Assembly (NCBI GenBank): GCA_018066965.1
Contig: JAGPVP010000078.1
Span: 1 to 64,000 of the forward strand
DNA length: 64,000 bases
Origin: Zhongshania sp.
GTDB lineage: Bacteria; Pseudomonadota; Gammaproteobacteria; Pseudomonadales; Spongiibacteraceae
Reading direction: 5' to 3'
Shown: positions 27,251 to 36,349 of the stretch, one piece after another
Layout: each line of letters begins with the position of its first letter
Numbering within the stretch: position 1 is the stretch's first letter
Translations under genes and position numbers: made by a program
The notes under the pieces: model-generated
Database searches by the model: none
What the model saw: only the letters and a program-made list of their open reading frames with translations
What the model was told of the DNA's origin: nothing

Positions 27251-27514
27251 TTATTTGAGTGCGTCAGCTTCGCTGACCACGGGGCGGTCGGTTTTGGTGC
27301 CGCGCATGATGTTGCCTTCTGGCGGTGTGTTGCCATCCCAGTGGGCCAGCATCACGTGGTCATTGTGTACTTCCACTAATACGCCGACAAAGGGCATGTC
27401 CATCATGCTGCCTTCAACGCGGTAGCTAACAAGATCGCCAGCTTTAAAGGTGTCGGGTTCAAAATTCAGGTCAAGCGGGCATTTTTCGTCGCTTGAGCTA
27501 CCCATATTCATCAT
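27251..27514 (-). CDS. Small conserved-looking protein of unknown function
   Basis: 87 residues from ATG 27514, supported by GAGG eight bases upstream; a longer reading from 27544 has no such site. The sequence DTFKAGDLVSYRVEGSMMDM and VGVLVEVHNDHVMLAHWDG suggests a small beta-barrel, SH3- or KOW-like fold. No family could be named. Confidence 0.65.
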   Translation of the reverse strand: MMNMGSSSDEKCPLDLNFEPDTFKAGDLVSYRVEGSMMDMPFVGVLVEVHNDHVMLAHWDGNTPPEGNIMRGTKTDRPVVSEADALK

Positions 27515-27698
27515 GGTGTGTGGCCTCTTTCTGGTGGGTGGCAATAGTTGTTAGACGGAGGATTATAGCAATTATTGATTATGTAGCTAGCGAAGCGCGG
27601 TGTTTCTCCGTAGTTCGTTGCTCTTCGCCATTGCTATATATTTAGAGCTTATCAAGCTAGTCTGTGTCTTTCGACTTAGCTGATGAGAGTAAACAACA

Positions 27699-29207
27699 AT
27701 GAAAGTCCTGCGTTTCATTATCTATGTTGTGATCGTATTGATGGCGACGCCTTTCTTGCTGGTGCATTACGGCCCGCCCGGTGTGGCGACGACGTCAAAG
27801 GTCGCTTTGCACGCCTTGGTGGGCTACGGCGGTGATGAGCCGGATGGCAATATTGTTCGTCGTCAATTGAGTGTTGCTGAAGGCTATCGCTTAGATTTGT
27901 ATGCGACGGGTCTTGGTAAAATTCGCTTTATGCATGTCACTGATGCGGGGGATATTTTGCTCAGTCGCCCACGTAGCGGCGAGGTGCTGATTTTAAAAGC
28001 CGATACCAGTGGCGATGGATCGCCAGATGACATCCGAGTATTGCTAAGCGGTCTGACTCGTCCCCACGGCCTGGATTATGCCGATGGCTGGTTATATATC
28101 GCGGAATCCAATGGCGTTGCTAAAGTCGCGTTTGATGTTGAGTCTGGCGACATCATTGGTGACATTTCGAGGGTGGTGACGGGGCTCGGCGATAAGGGCG
28201 GTCATTGGACTAAGACATTGCGCATCGGTACTGCTGGCTGGTTGTATTTGAGCTCGGGCTCAACCTGTAATGTTTGCGAGGAGACGGATCCTCAGCGCGC
28301 AACGATTATGCGGTTTAAACCAGATGGAAGTGAGCTTGAGGTGTATGCAAGTGGTTTGCGCAACAGTGTTGGTATGGACTGGTCGCCATGGAGTAATGAG
28401 TTGTTTGCAACGGACAACGGTCGAGATTTGCTCGGGGATGATTTTCCACCGTGTGAGTTAAATAATATTGTGGCGGGTGGGTTTTACGGCTGGCCCTATT
28501 TCAACGCATCTACCCCTGATCCCGATTTGGGTGACAAGCTACCCAGTGATTTGCCGGCGAACCGGCCGCCAGCCCATGAATTTAGAGCTCACAACGCGCC
28601 TTTGGGCATTCGTTTTATACGGCATAGCAAGCTAGCGGGATTTGAGCGCAGCGCACTAGTCGCCTTGCATGGCTCGTGGAATCGCAGTATACCCGATGGT
28701 TATAAAGTTGTTTCCCTGCAATGGCAGCCCGATGGCACGATTGTCGAAAGCGATTTTGTCACTGGATTTTTGCAAGGCGGAAAATTGCTGGGGCGCCCGG
28801 TAGACGTTGCTGAGGCCCGCGATGGCAGTATTTTTATTTCTGATGATTACTCTGGCTCTATTTATCGTGTGGTTCCCGCCGATGGCGCTGAGTCGTCATT
28901 TAGTCTGACCTCAACGGTGAAAACGCCAGACACGAATATCGGCGTACTGGACGCTTACGACGCAACACAACGAGCAGCCTTAGTCTCGCAGGGGGAGGCG
29001 CTTTATCAGCAATTTAATTGTGCGGGCTGTCATGTTCCGCAGACGGCAAATGCGCTGACCGCACTGCATGAGCGTTACAATGCGGCGAGTTTGACGGATT
29101 TCTTTAGCGCGCCAACCCCGCCCATGCCCGCTTTTCCCTTGAGCGCGGAGCAGCGAGAGGCATTGGCGGTGTACTTGTTTGATCGGGAATTAAGGTCGGC
29201 GAAATAA
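27699..29207 (+). CDS. PQQ-type sorbosone/glucose dehydrogenase-like protein with fused cytochrome c domain
   Basis: 502 residues. An N-terminal hydrophobic anchor or signal (about 1-25) leads into a six-bladed beta-propeller (about 55-405) with LTRPHGLDYADGWLYIAESN, GLRNSVGMDWSP, LFATDNGRD, GGFYGWPY and ALHGSWNRSIPDGYKV, typical of soluble PQQ sugar dehydrogenases. The C-terminal 90 residues carry a haem c site CAGCH (Cys 441) and a likely axial Met in TPPMPAFPLS. It would oxidise a sugar or alcohol in the periplasm and pass electrons to its own haem. Single gene. Confidence 0.9.
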   Translation: MKVLRFIIYVVIVLMATPFLLVHYGPPGVATTSKVALHALVGYGGDEPDGNIVRRQLSVAEGYRLDLYATGLGKIRFMHVTDAGDILLSRPRSGEVLILKADTSGDGSPDDIRVLLSGLTRPHGLDYADGWLYIAESNGVAKVAFDVESGDIIGDISRVVTGLGDKGGHWTKTLRIGTAGWLYLSSGSTCNVCEETDPQRATIMRFKPDGSELEVYASGLRNSVGMDWSPWSNELFATDNGRDLLGDDFPPCELNNIVAGGFYGWPYFNASTPDPDLGDKLPSDLPANRPPAHEFRAHNAPLGIRFIRHSKLAGFERSALVALHGSWNRSIPDGYKVVSLQWQPDGTIVESDFVTGFLQGGKLLGRPVDVAEARDGSIFISDDYSGSIYRVVPADGAESSFSLTSTVKTPDTNIGVLDAYDATQRAALVSQGEALYQQFNCAGCHVPQTANALTALHERYNAASLTDFFSAPTPPMPAFPLSAEQREALAVYLFDRELRSAK

Positions 29208-29214
29208 GTCTTCC

Positions 29215-30069
29215 TTAGCGGTCTTGCGTGTCGTTTTCTGTCCGTCGGATAATGGCTTGCAAGTCGCTGCGGCGATCAAACATGCGGTCTGTATACATAT
29301 TGAGCAGACCGCGTAAGGCCGCGAAGGGTGCCCAGCGTTTTGGCACAATAATGCGTGGCGCACGTTTAGCTAATCCTTGCGTAACTGCCAATGCAACCAC
29401 CTCGGGCGTGATCAACTGCCGGAACGGGGCGGGAAATACCTTTTCAATTAATTCAGACGCGTGGGGGTTGGCGCCGAAGGCAACACGGGTCATCGGCGTT
29501 TGTATCCACCCTGGGTAAAGCACGGTGGCGGTGGCGCCTGTGCCAGCCAGCTCTGCGCGCAGGGCGCGACCAAAGCTTTCCACTCCGGCTTTAGACATGG
29601 CATAGGGCGCATTGATGACGCCATTGCCAAAGGCATAAACGGATGATGTGACTAGCACTTGTCCCTTGGCCTTCATGATTTCTGGCAGTGCCGCGCGGAC
29701 TGTTCGCCAAACACCTAGCAGGTCAATTTCGATAATGCGTTCAAATTCGATTTCATCTGCGCTGGCAATGGTTTTGGGGGTTTGCCAAGCTACACCGGCA
29801 TTGGCAAAAACGATATCGAGGCGATTAAACTTTTCAACTGCCTTGGCGACCAGCGCTTTGCTTGCTTCTAGGTCAGTTACATCTAGGGTGTGCCACATGA
29901 CGCGACTGGTGTCGAATTCGGCGGCGAGCTTTTCAAGTGCATCGGCGCCAAGGTCGGTCAGCACCAGGCTGGCTCCCTGACGATAAAATTCCCTCGCGCT
30001 GGCCGCGCCAATGCCGCCTGCGGCGCCGGTAATAAAAATAACTTTATTATTAAAATTATAATGAGTCAT
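29215..30069 (-). CDS. Short-chain dehydrogenase/reductase
   Basis: 284 residues. VIFITGAAGGIGAASAREF (TGxxxGxG), VFANAGVAW, VTSSVYAFG and YAMSK (Y-x3-K). C-terminal LYPGWIQTPMTRVAFG is common in SDRs acting on bulky hydrophobic alcohols. Adjacent to an alpha/beta hydrolase in the same direction; may serve ester/alcohol metabolism. Confidence 0.88.
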   Translation of the reverse strand: MTHYNFNNKVIFITGAAGGIGAASAREFYRQGASLVLTDLGADALEKLAAEFDTSRVMWHTLDVTDLEASKALVAKAVEKFNRLDIVFANAGVAWQTPKTIASADEIEFERIIEIDLLGVWRTVRAALPEIMKAKGQVLVTSSVYAFGNGVINAPYAMSKAGVESFGRALRAELAGTGATATVLYPGWIQTPMTRVAFGANPHASELIEKVFPAPFRQLITPEVVALAVTQGLAKRAPRIIVPKRWAPFAALRGLLNMYTDRMFDRRSDLQAIIRRTENDTQDR

Positions 30070-30206
30070 ATGGTATTTCGTCGCCGTTATTGCGTTATGT
30101 ATGTCGAACGGGGCGAGCGTCGCTCCGCGTTCTTACAGAGCGTTGCATCGCGCTGCCCCAAACCCGCCGCTAGTGGCGATGACTTTGTCGTGCAGGGCAT
30201 TCTTGC

Positions 30207-31139
30207 TCACAGTTTCATTCCCCGCGCGTTGTGCAGGGCGTCGTGGTAGAAGGCCAGTTGGTCAGCAATGCCAATATCGAAGTCTTTGCCGGTATAAATG
30301 TCAAAGTGACCGATATCATATTGTTTAAGCGTGGCAGTGTTAGGCATGAGTTTGGCCATTTTGATCGCCGCTTTAGCGGGCGCGACGGTGTCTTTATTAC
30401 AGACTTGAATCAGTGCAGGGCAGCGAATTTTTTTCGCTTTGCTAATCGGGCGATACAAGGACAACACTAATACGGTGCGGGCGCTCATTTCGTTGCGCCA
30501 GCCGGGGTTGGTGATGGCGTGATAGCCGCTGAGCGCGTCGTGGCTAGTCATGGCGGCGAGTGCGCCGGGCTCGGCAATGAGGGGGATATAAAGAGGGCTC
30601 ATACCGAGTGTTGCGCGGGCCTGATCAATTAAGCCGCAGCTGCTTAGCTTGCTTAAGTGAACTGGGCCGGCGTATTTTAAAATTTCTAAGCTGGCGGCGC
30701 GGCCGTCGACCATTGGTCCCTGGGCCGAGACAGCTAATAAGCGCTGATCTTCTGCCGCAATACTGAGCACATGACCGCCTGAGAATGACGTTCCCCACAA
30801 TATGATCTGCTCGGAATTCACGCCTTTCAGCTGGCGGGCAAAGTCGATGGCGGCACGCCAGTCCTTGAGTTGATCGCTGACTTTTAGCAGTTGGCGGGGT
30901 TCGCCGTCGCTATCGCCAAAGTAGCGATAATCAAAAACAAGGACGTGATAACCCTCGGCGGAAAAGCGCTCGGCGTAGGGGGCGAGGCCACATTCGCGGG
31001 TGCCACCTAAGCCGTGGGCCATTACGATGCAGGCGCTGTTTTCCTGGTCTGATTGGCTAGGGTAGTGCCACGCGCTGCAGCGTGTTCCCTCGCTATCAAA
31101 TTTCACATCAAAACGTGTGGTGCTGGTGTGTGTCGTCAT
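30207..31139 (-). CDS. Alpha/beta hydrolase
   Basis: 310 residues. VMAHGLGGTRECGLAPYA oxyanion loop, VFDYRYFGDSDGEPRQ, nucleophile elbow LWGTSFSGGH (G-x-S-x-G, Ser), acid in VCNKDTVAPAKA and His in YDIGHFDIYTG. Resembles the hydrolase at 45769-46662, sharing the GDSxG-P/LPR and ILWG(S/T)SF(S/G)GGH features, so the two are probably paralogues. Likely an esterase; substrate unknown. SD GGGAG lies before the ATG. Confidence 0.87.
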   Translation of the reverse strand: MTTHTSTTRFDVKFDSEGTRCSAWHYPSQSDQENSACIVMAHGLGGTRECGLAPYAERFSAEGYHVLVFDYRYFGDSDGEPRQLLKVSDQLKDWRAAIDFARQLKGVNSEQIILWGTSFSGGHVLSIAAEDQRLLAVSAQGPMVDGRAASLEILKYAGPVHLSKLSSCGLIDQARATLGMSPLYIPLIAEPGALAAMTSHDALSGYHAITNPGWRNEMSARTVLVLSLYRPISKAKKIRCPALIQVCNKDTVAPAKAAIKMAKLMPNTATLKQYDIGHFDIYTGKDFDIGIADQLAFYHDALHNARGMKL

Positions 31140-31672
31140 AGCTCGCTCCCAAGTTCCTTATTATTTTGTTTAGCATTGTATTATTTCACTGCAGCGTCGC
31201 ACTGTGGGCGGCGCGCTCGAATGCAAAGGCCTGTCGGCGCTCTTGTCTATAATGCACGTATTCGCGGGAATGTCCCGCACTCTGTTTGGGTTTTATATGG
31301 CGGGGTGTTGCTACGCCCTGGGTGGCGCAGCTTGCCTTCAATCTTTATTGAAGCCATTCAGCATCTCTAGTGTTGATAAAATCACCCTCGCCATCAACAT
31401 TGATATTAGCGCCTGAAATCACCATTAAGCCATCTGCGCCACTGCATCCTTCTGCGCAGCGCAAGTAGCCAACGAGTGAATAAAAGTGTATCGCGCCAGT
31501 GGTAGAGACCGAATAGTGATGGCTGTTGGTGATAGCTGTTAATGAATGCGCGGTTGTGCAGGGCCGTTGACTCTCTGGTCGGTAAACAGGATAGTGAGTC
31601 GCAATCAACTAATTGGCCTGCAATGTGCAGCTATATGCCAATGTGTATTGTATAAATTCTATGGAGTGGGTG
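31140..31672. other. Spacer with one unexplained minus-strand reading frame
   Basis: No gene is securely supported. A minus frame (31608-31345) of 87 codons ends with ISGANINVDGEGDF and a C-terminal NTRDAEWLQ, which looks protein-like in composition, but has no clear ribosome site and no recognised family; it may be the remnant of a longer gene. A hairpin GCGGGAATGTCCCGC lies near 31265. Confidence 0.4.
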
Positions 31673-32248
31673 ATGAAGTCGGTATTTCTATTCGTGGTAA
31701 CTGCATTTTTATTTGCCTGTGCGGGCAATGAGACGGTGGTCTATTCCAATGGATTCAGTTTCTCGAAATATGAATACGTGGTGATTGAAGGCGATGATAA
31801 TAGTGCGGCCTATGGCTTGGACGTCGCGTTTGGCAATATCATTTCCGATTACCATTTAGCCGTGGTGGGTTCTAAGGAATACGAGAATTTGCAATATGCG
31901 CAAAAGAAACGTGTATTGGGCGCGCGAGTTTCGGTGAATGGTGATAGTGACCGTATAGTGATGGGCGTCGCGTTTCAGGACTATATTACTGGCCGCACAG
32001 TTGCCAGTATGGGCTCGTCGGAAAAAGGCGATGTGTTCGATAAAGGCGATAGAGAGGAAGTCTTCCAGTTAGTGATGAGATCGGTTACCACCGCTATTAA
32101 TGCTGATCGGGAGCAGGCATTGGCGACAAGTTCTTCAGCCGTCGCTGCGCCTGCACCGGCGCCCGCCGCAGAGGCACCGCCAAGCACAGTTAATGATCAA
32201 GAGCCTGAATACAAGCCCTATACATTGACGCCGGATTTTTCTGAGTAG
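31673..32248 (+). CDS. Putative lipoprotein of unknown function
   Basis: 191 residues from ATG 31673 (GGAG six bases upstream; an earlier start at 31613 lacks a signal). Signal and lipobox FLFACAG, Cys about 16. The body has YEYVVIEGDD and a domain about 30-145 with alternating beta character, then a low-complexity Ala/Pro linker (AAPAPAPAAEAPPS) and an acidic tail. Probably anchored in the outer membrane. No family recognised. Confidence 0.75.
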   Translation: MKSVFLFVVTAFLFACAGNETVVYSNGFSFSKYEYVVIEGDDNSAAYGLDVAFGNIISDYHLAVVGSKEYENLQYAQKKRVLGARVSVNGDSDRIVMGVAFQDYITGRTVASMGSSEKGDVFDKGDREEVFQLVMRSVTTAINADREQALATSSSAVAAPAPAPAAEAPPSTVNDQEPEYKPYTLTPDFSE

Positions 32249-32313
32249 CGGAATTGTGTGCAGAATAAAAATAGTTTTTAACACATTTTGATAAGAACAA
32301 TTAGGTTTCTTAT

Positions 32314-33081
32314 ATGAAGATTCACCAAGTCAAAACGCGTTTATCAAATAGCTATGTCATTGAAGAAATGCATCGTGGTGAGCCGGCATTGTTCGTTGTT
32401 GATGTGGCAGTCGCCTGTCATCGCTATGTCCTTGGATTTATCGAATCAGACTTAAATTATCCGATCAATAGCGTAAAAGCAGTTGCCTTCACCCACGATG
32501 ATCCAGATCACTTTGGCGGCATATTGGCTCTGTCTGCGCTCTGTGGTGCCGCTGTTTTTTCGCCGTATGCCTCGCGTCGCAGCATGCACAAATTCTTTAA
32601 CGATCCCGCTGGTGTGCTAACGCGTATCGGCACCAGCACTCGTGAACTCTTTAGAGCGCGCTCGCGGGCGATGTATTTAAATCGCTCGCGAGATAAGGCC
32701 GCTCGTGCAGCACCTAAATTTATTGGCGGCTCCTCTAGCGGTATCGATAACGTTGCTGAGATACGTAGATTAAAAAATAATGACAGCGTGCCAGGCTTTG
32801 CTGATTGGACACTGTTACATACCCCCGGTCATTCTTGGGATTCCTGCTGTTTCTACCATCCTTCTAGTAAAAGCATTATCACCGGCGACACCTTGCTTGG
32901 TAGCGGGCCGCAGCAGCGAGTGGTTGTGCCCGCTATTTATGCTAATCGTAAACAAATGCAGGGGACGCTAGGGCGTTTGGCGGCACTCGACATTGAGCAT
33001 ATTTATCCCGGTCACGGCAGTGTTATTTCTGACCCCTTGGCGATTGCAAACGAGGCGCGCGCTTTCTCCGCAGGGGCATAG
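32314..33081 (+). CDS. Metallo-beta-lactamase-fold hydrolase
   Basis: 255 residues. The metal motif is AFTHDDPDHFGG, where the usual H-x-H-x-D-H reads H-D-D-P-D-H, so the second His is Asp. Later ligands are kept: LLHTPGHSWDS (His), ITGDTLLG (Asp) and IYPGHGSVI (His). Family members are glyoxalase II-like thioesterases, lactonases and others. The Asp change could alter metal choice. Convergent with the OYE gene downstream. Confidence 0.88.
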   Translation: MKIHQVKTRLSNSYVIEEMHRGEPALFVVDVAVACHRYVLGFIESDLNYPINSVKAVAFTHDDPDHFGGILALSALCGAAVFSPYASRRSMHKFFNDPAGVLTRIGTSTRELFRARSRAMYLNRSRDKAARAAPKFIGGSSSGIDNVAEIRRLKNNDSVPGFADWTLLHTPGHSWDSCCFYHPSSKSIITGDTLLGSGPQQRVVVPAIYANRKQMQGTLGRLAALDIEHIYPGHGSVISDPLAIANEARAFSAGA

Positions 33082-33115
33082 CTCACCCTTCTCAGAAGAT
33101 TTACTCACCTGCTGT

Positions 33116-34387
33116 TTACACTGTTCGCAATGATTTCGCGCGTTTTGTGGCCATGCGTCGCTCTGCCAGCATGTGTTTAAGCATGACCCGTAATAACCCC
33201 GTGTGGGTATTAGGTTCACGACCTTCGGCTAAATCAATTATCTGACGGTAATACCATTGGGTGGCGGCGCCAAAATTGAGGGTGCGGATTGTTTGATTGC
33301 TGCTTTTGGGGCCGAGCCAGCCGGCCCCAAGTCGCAGTTCCTTCTCCCAATTTGGGAGGCTGGGGATTTGGCCGTCGAGCAGCGGCTTGATGTCAGGCTG
33401 GCTGCACAGCGGGCGACCAATACCAACGACGTCCAAGGAGCCGCTGTCGAGTGCTTGCTGCATGGCGGCGTGGCTGCGAAAACCGCCAGTGATGGCTAGC
33501 GGTATATGGGTGACCTTGCGAATACCTTCGGCGTACTTGAGAAAATAGGCTTCGCGGTGTTGGCTTGAACTCGCGGCAGTGTCGTCAGCGTCGCCCATCA
33601 AGGCAAGTTTTTCGTAGGTGCCGCCGGAAATTTCTAATAAATCGATGCCCGCATCAGACAGCCACTCGGCAACTTGCAAGCTGTCTTCGTGACTAAATCC
33701 ACCTTTGGAGAAGTCGGCGGAATTTAATTTTACTGAGATCGCAAAACTCGGACCGACGGCATCGCGCACAGCGGCCACGGTGTCTAATAGAAAGCGCGCT
33801 CGATTTTCCAGTGAGCCACCCCATTGGTCGCCGCGGGTATTTGCCAGTGGCGATAAAAACTGGCTGATCAAATAACCGTGGGCGGCGTGTATTTGCACAC
33901 CGGTAAATCCTGCCGCTTTGGCGCTGGCGGCGACTTTGGCGTAGCGATTTATGGTCTGCTTGATGTCAATCTCGGTCATGGGTTTGGGGCGACCGAACAT
34001 GCCAATAAGATCGATGCCGACATCTGAGGGGGCAAGTGGTTGGGCAGATACTTGGCGCTGGCACTGTCGCCCCGGATGATTTATCTGCATCCACAATTGA
34101 TTATTTGCCGAGGTGCCGGCTTTCGCCCAGTCCTGTAGGGCGGCTTCGCCACCGTTGCCATCAATCACCACATTGCCGGGGCGCTCAAGAAAGCGACGGT
34201 CTACCATGACGTTGCCGGTGACCAATGTTCCTGTGCCGCCTTCAGCCCAGCGCGCGTATAGCGCCGATAAGCGCGGTGTCGCTTGGTCATTGAGGTTGGC
34301 GAGGCCTTCGGTCATGGCTGATTTTAAAAGGCGATTGGGCAGCGTCACGCCACAGGGTAGTTTTAGTGGCTCGTTTAGGCTTGGCAT
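33116..34387 (-). CDS. NADH:flavin oxidoreductase, old yellow enzyme family
   Basis: 423 residues. N-terminal LKLPCGVTLPNRLLKSAMTE, WMQINHPGRQ, VQIHAAHGYLISQFLSPLAN, DQWGGSLENRARFLLDTVAA, and VGIGRPLCSQPD are the OYE/YqjM-type signatures, with FMN and catalytic His residues in place. Unlike the two block copies it has no tail cysteine cluster; the C-terminal 70 residues are basic and helical. Probably reduces activated alkenes. Confidence 0.9.
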   Translation of the reverse strand: MPSLNEPLKLPCGVTLPNRLLKSAMTEGLANLNDQATPRLSALYARWAEGGTGTLVTGNVMVDRRFLERPGNVVIDGNGGEAALQDWAKAGTSANNQLWMQINHPGRQCQRQVSAQPLAPSDVGIDLIGMFGRPKPMTEIDIKQTINRYAKVAASAKAAGFTGVQIHAAHGYLISQFLSPLANTRGDQWGGSLENRARFLLDTVAAVRDAVGPSFAISVKLNSADFSKGGFSHEDSLQVAEWLSDAGIDLLEISGGTYEKLALMGDADDTAASSSQHREAYFLKYAEGIRKVTHIPLAITGGFRSHAAMQQALDSGSLDVVGIGRPLCSQPDIKPLLDGQIPSLPNWEKELRLGAGWLGPKSSNQTIRTLNFGAATQWYYRQIIDLAEGREPNTHTGLLRVMLKHMLAERRMATKRAKSLRTV

Positions 34388-34551
34388 GGCGTGGGCTTGT
34401 CCTGGAAATTGTTATTGTCTTTGCCGTAATTTAAGAGGCAGGGTATTTATGCACATTAACGAGTATCGCCAACTTATTCTTGCCCTACTGCGCCATAATT
34501 TGCGTATGCTGCCGATATATACCCCATTTTGACTCAGGAGAAATACAGGCG

Positions 34552-35319
34552 ATGTTTGATTTACTCAGTTCAGTAGTGGCGAGTTCGGCGCGCGGTTGGC
34601 GCGGTTCGGCGGCGTTTAATGGTGATAAAACCCGCCAACCAGAGAAAATGCTGGTGCTCTACGATATTGAGGCCTGTCCCTACTGTCGCGTGGTGAGAGA
34701 AGTACTGAGTGAGTTAGATATTGATGTGCTGATTTATCCCTGCCCGGTGGGCGGTATGCGCTTTCGGCCAGATGCCCTGGATATTAGCGGTGTAAGTCAG
34801 TTTCCGCTGTTGCTCGACCCCAATACCGGCGATGAGATTCTAGAGTCGGCGGAGATCATTGATCACCTCTATAAAAATTACGGCAATGCGAGGCGTGTAT
34901 CGCCGCGAGGGTTGCGCAGGCAATTATCGATTTCGAGCTCGATGGCGGCCACCGCAGTGCGCTCTATTGGTCGTGCTCGGGGTATGAATGCCAAGCCCTC
35001 AGTTGCGCCTGAGCAAGTGTTAGAGCTGTACAGTTTTGAATCCAGTCCCTATTCGCGGCCGGTACGCGAGCTGCTCACCGAATTAGAAATACCCTATATA
35101 TTGCGCAATTTTGCTAAATCCCGCTGGCAGGAAATGGGGCCGCCGCTGGTGCGTTCGCGCTGGTTTCCGGATGCGCCCATTACCAGTGCCAATCGCCTTC
35201 GGTTACGCGAGCTAACTGGCCGCTCTCAAGTGCCTTATTTAATTGACCCCAACACGGGGGAGGCGATGTTTGAGTCCAAAGACATCATGACCTATCTAAA
35301 CACGCAATACGGACGCTAG
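34552..35319 (+). CDS. Tandem glutaredoxin/GST N-terminal domain protein
   Basis: 255 residues from ATG 34552. Two thioredoxin-like repeats: the first (about 32-110) has LYDIEACPYCRVVREVL with Cys 42 and Cys 45; the second (about 160-252) aligns as LYSFESSPYSRPVRELL, with both cysteines replaced by Ser. Each repeat ends with a cis-Pro region and DPNTG followed by ES. No GST helical domain. Redox or glutathione-binding protein in which only one half keeps the dithiol. Confidence 0.82.
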   Translation: MFDLLSSVVASSARGWRGSAAFNGDKTRQPEKMLVLYDIEACPYCRVVREVLSELDIDVLIYPCPVGGMRFRPDALDISGVSQFPLLLDPNTGDEILESAEIIDHLYKNYGNARRVSPRGLRRQLSISSSMAATAVRSIGRARGMNAKPSVAPEQVLELYSFESSPYSRPVRELLTELEIPYILRNFAKSRWQEMGPPLVRSRWFPDAPITSANRLRLRELTGRSQVPYLIDPNTGEAMFESKDIMTYLNTQYGR

Positions 35320-35557
35320 ATGCTTTGGCCCTGCCACATAAGCAGGGTTTTCGTTCCGTGGCCGCTAATCCTTGAAGTTACTGGCAAAATAGCGATAATT
35401 GACCGCAAAATTAGCTCCGTCACCGCAGTTTTGGCGAAACTTTTTTGGCGGTCACCATTCCCGCTAATCAGAATATCTCGTCTGGCAGTGCAAGGGGTCG
35501 CGTCGATCTACTCTAGCGCTGCGCTAGCCGCACGGTTGTGCACTCATTAAGGATGTT

Positions 35558-36349
35558 ATGAACCCAATTCCGGTAACAAGCTCCCGGCTTCAGCGCGTCT
35601 TCATTGATTTGGCCGTGGTCAATGTTGAGCTCAGCAGCAAGCAGTTTGCAGATAAGCTCGGCGAGTTAATTAGCTTGTCCGATGCGATTGTATTGGCTGA
35701 ATCACTGCGCGGTTTGAAAAAAAAGCCCTTTGTGGCGGCATCGAGCACGGAGCAGCCCAGCGAACTATTTATGCAGGCGCGCGCGGGGATGCTGGCATTT
35801 ATAATCAATAGTTTTGTGTTGGAAGGCGACGAAGCGCCGGGTGAAAGCGCGTCGGCGTTTATACTTCCGCGCCCCAACCGCGACACATTAGATGATCCGG
35901 ACGCAGGGTTTGTCGCCTATCAGCGGTTTTATTCACTGCACCAAAGTGAAATGGACCATCGCGTGGCGACGCTGCGACGGCAGTTGCAGCAGATAATGCA
36001 GGGTAAGTCGCCAGAGCTCGCCCAGTTAGCGAGCTTAGATGGCAGCATGGCTGACACCATGGCCGATTTTAGTCGGCGAGCTTTTGCGGGTGTTCCGCAC
36101 TTATTGGCAAAGCGCTTTTATTTTTTAAATCAGCAGTATCGCCAAGCGCGGGCGGAAAATACCAAATTAGATGATGGGCTTTCGAGCTCAGTCCAAGACG
36201 AAACCGCACGTTGGTTGCAAAAAGGCGGGTGGTTAGATCGCTTTATTCGAGAGATGCAGGCGGTACTGCTAGCAGAGTTAGAACTGCGGCTCATGCCGCT
36301 TCTCGGCTTGATAGAAGCGTTAGAACTTGAAGTAGAGACGACACAATGA
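35558..36349 (+). CDS. DUF3348 family protein (motor-operon gene 1)
   Basis: 263 residues, mostly helical and apparently cytosolic, with no signal or membrane helix. Features such as RLQRVFIDLAVVNVE, QFADKLGELISLSDAIVLAE and the central FYSLHQSEMDHRVATLR and RRAFAGVPHLLAKRF elements fit DUF3348, a family found beside DUF802 and OmpA genes in proteobacteria. Its stop overlaps the next start (ATGA at 36346), so stoichiometric coupling to the channel protein is likely. Function unknown; a cytosolic partner of the motor complex is inferred. Confidence 0.75.
   Translation: MNPIPVTSSRLQRVFIDLAVVNVELSSKQFADKLGELISLSDAIVLAESLRGLKKKPFVAASSTEQPSELFMQARAGMLAFIINSFVLEGDEAPGESASAFILPRPNRDTLDDPDAGFVAYQRFYSLHQSEMDHRVATLRRQLQQIMQGKSPELAQLASLDGSMADTMADFSRRAFAGVPHLLAKRFYFLNQQYRQARAENTKLDDGLSSSVQDETARWLQKGGWLDRFIREMQAVLLAELELRLMPLLGLIEALELEVETTQ

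Noticed and set aside
31345-31608. 87-residue minus-strand gene
   Set aside because: The C-terminal part looks protein-like, but there is no ribosome site or known family; recorded only as a possible remnant.
35320-35550. 76-residue gene between the tandem Grx gene and DUF3348
   Set aside because: No ribosome site of its own, starts immediately after the previous stop, composition unlike a protein; treated as spacer.
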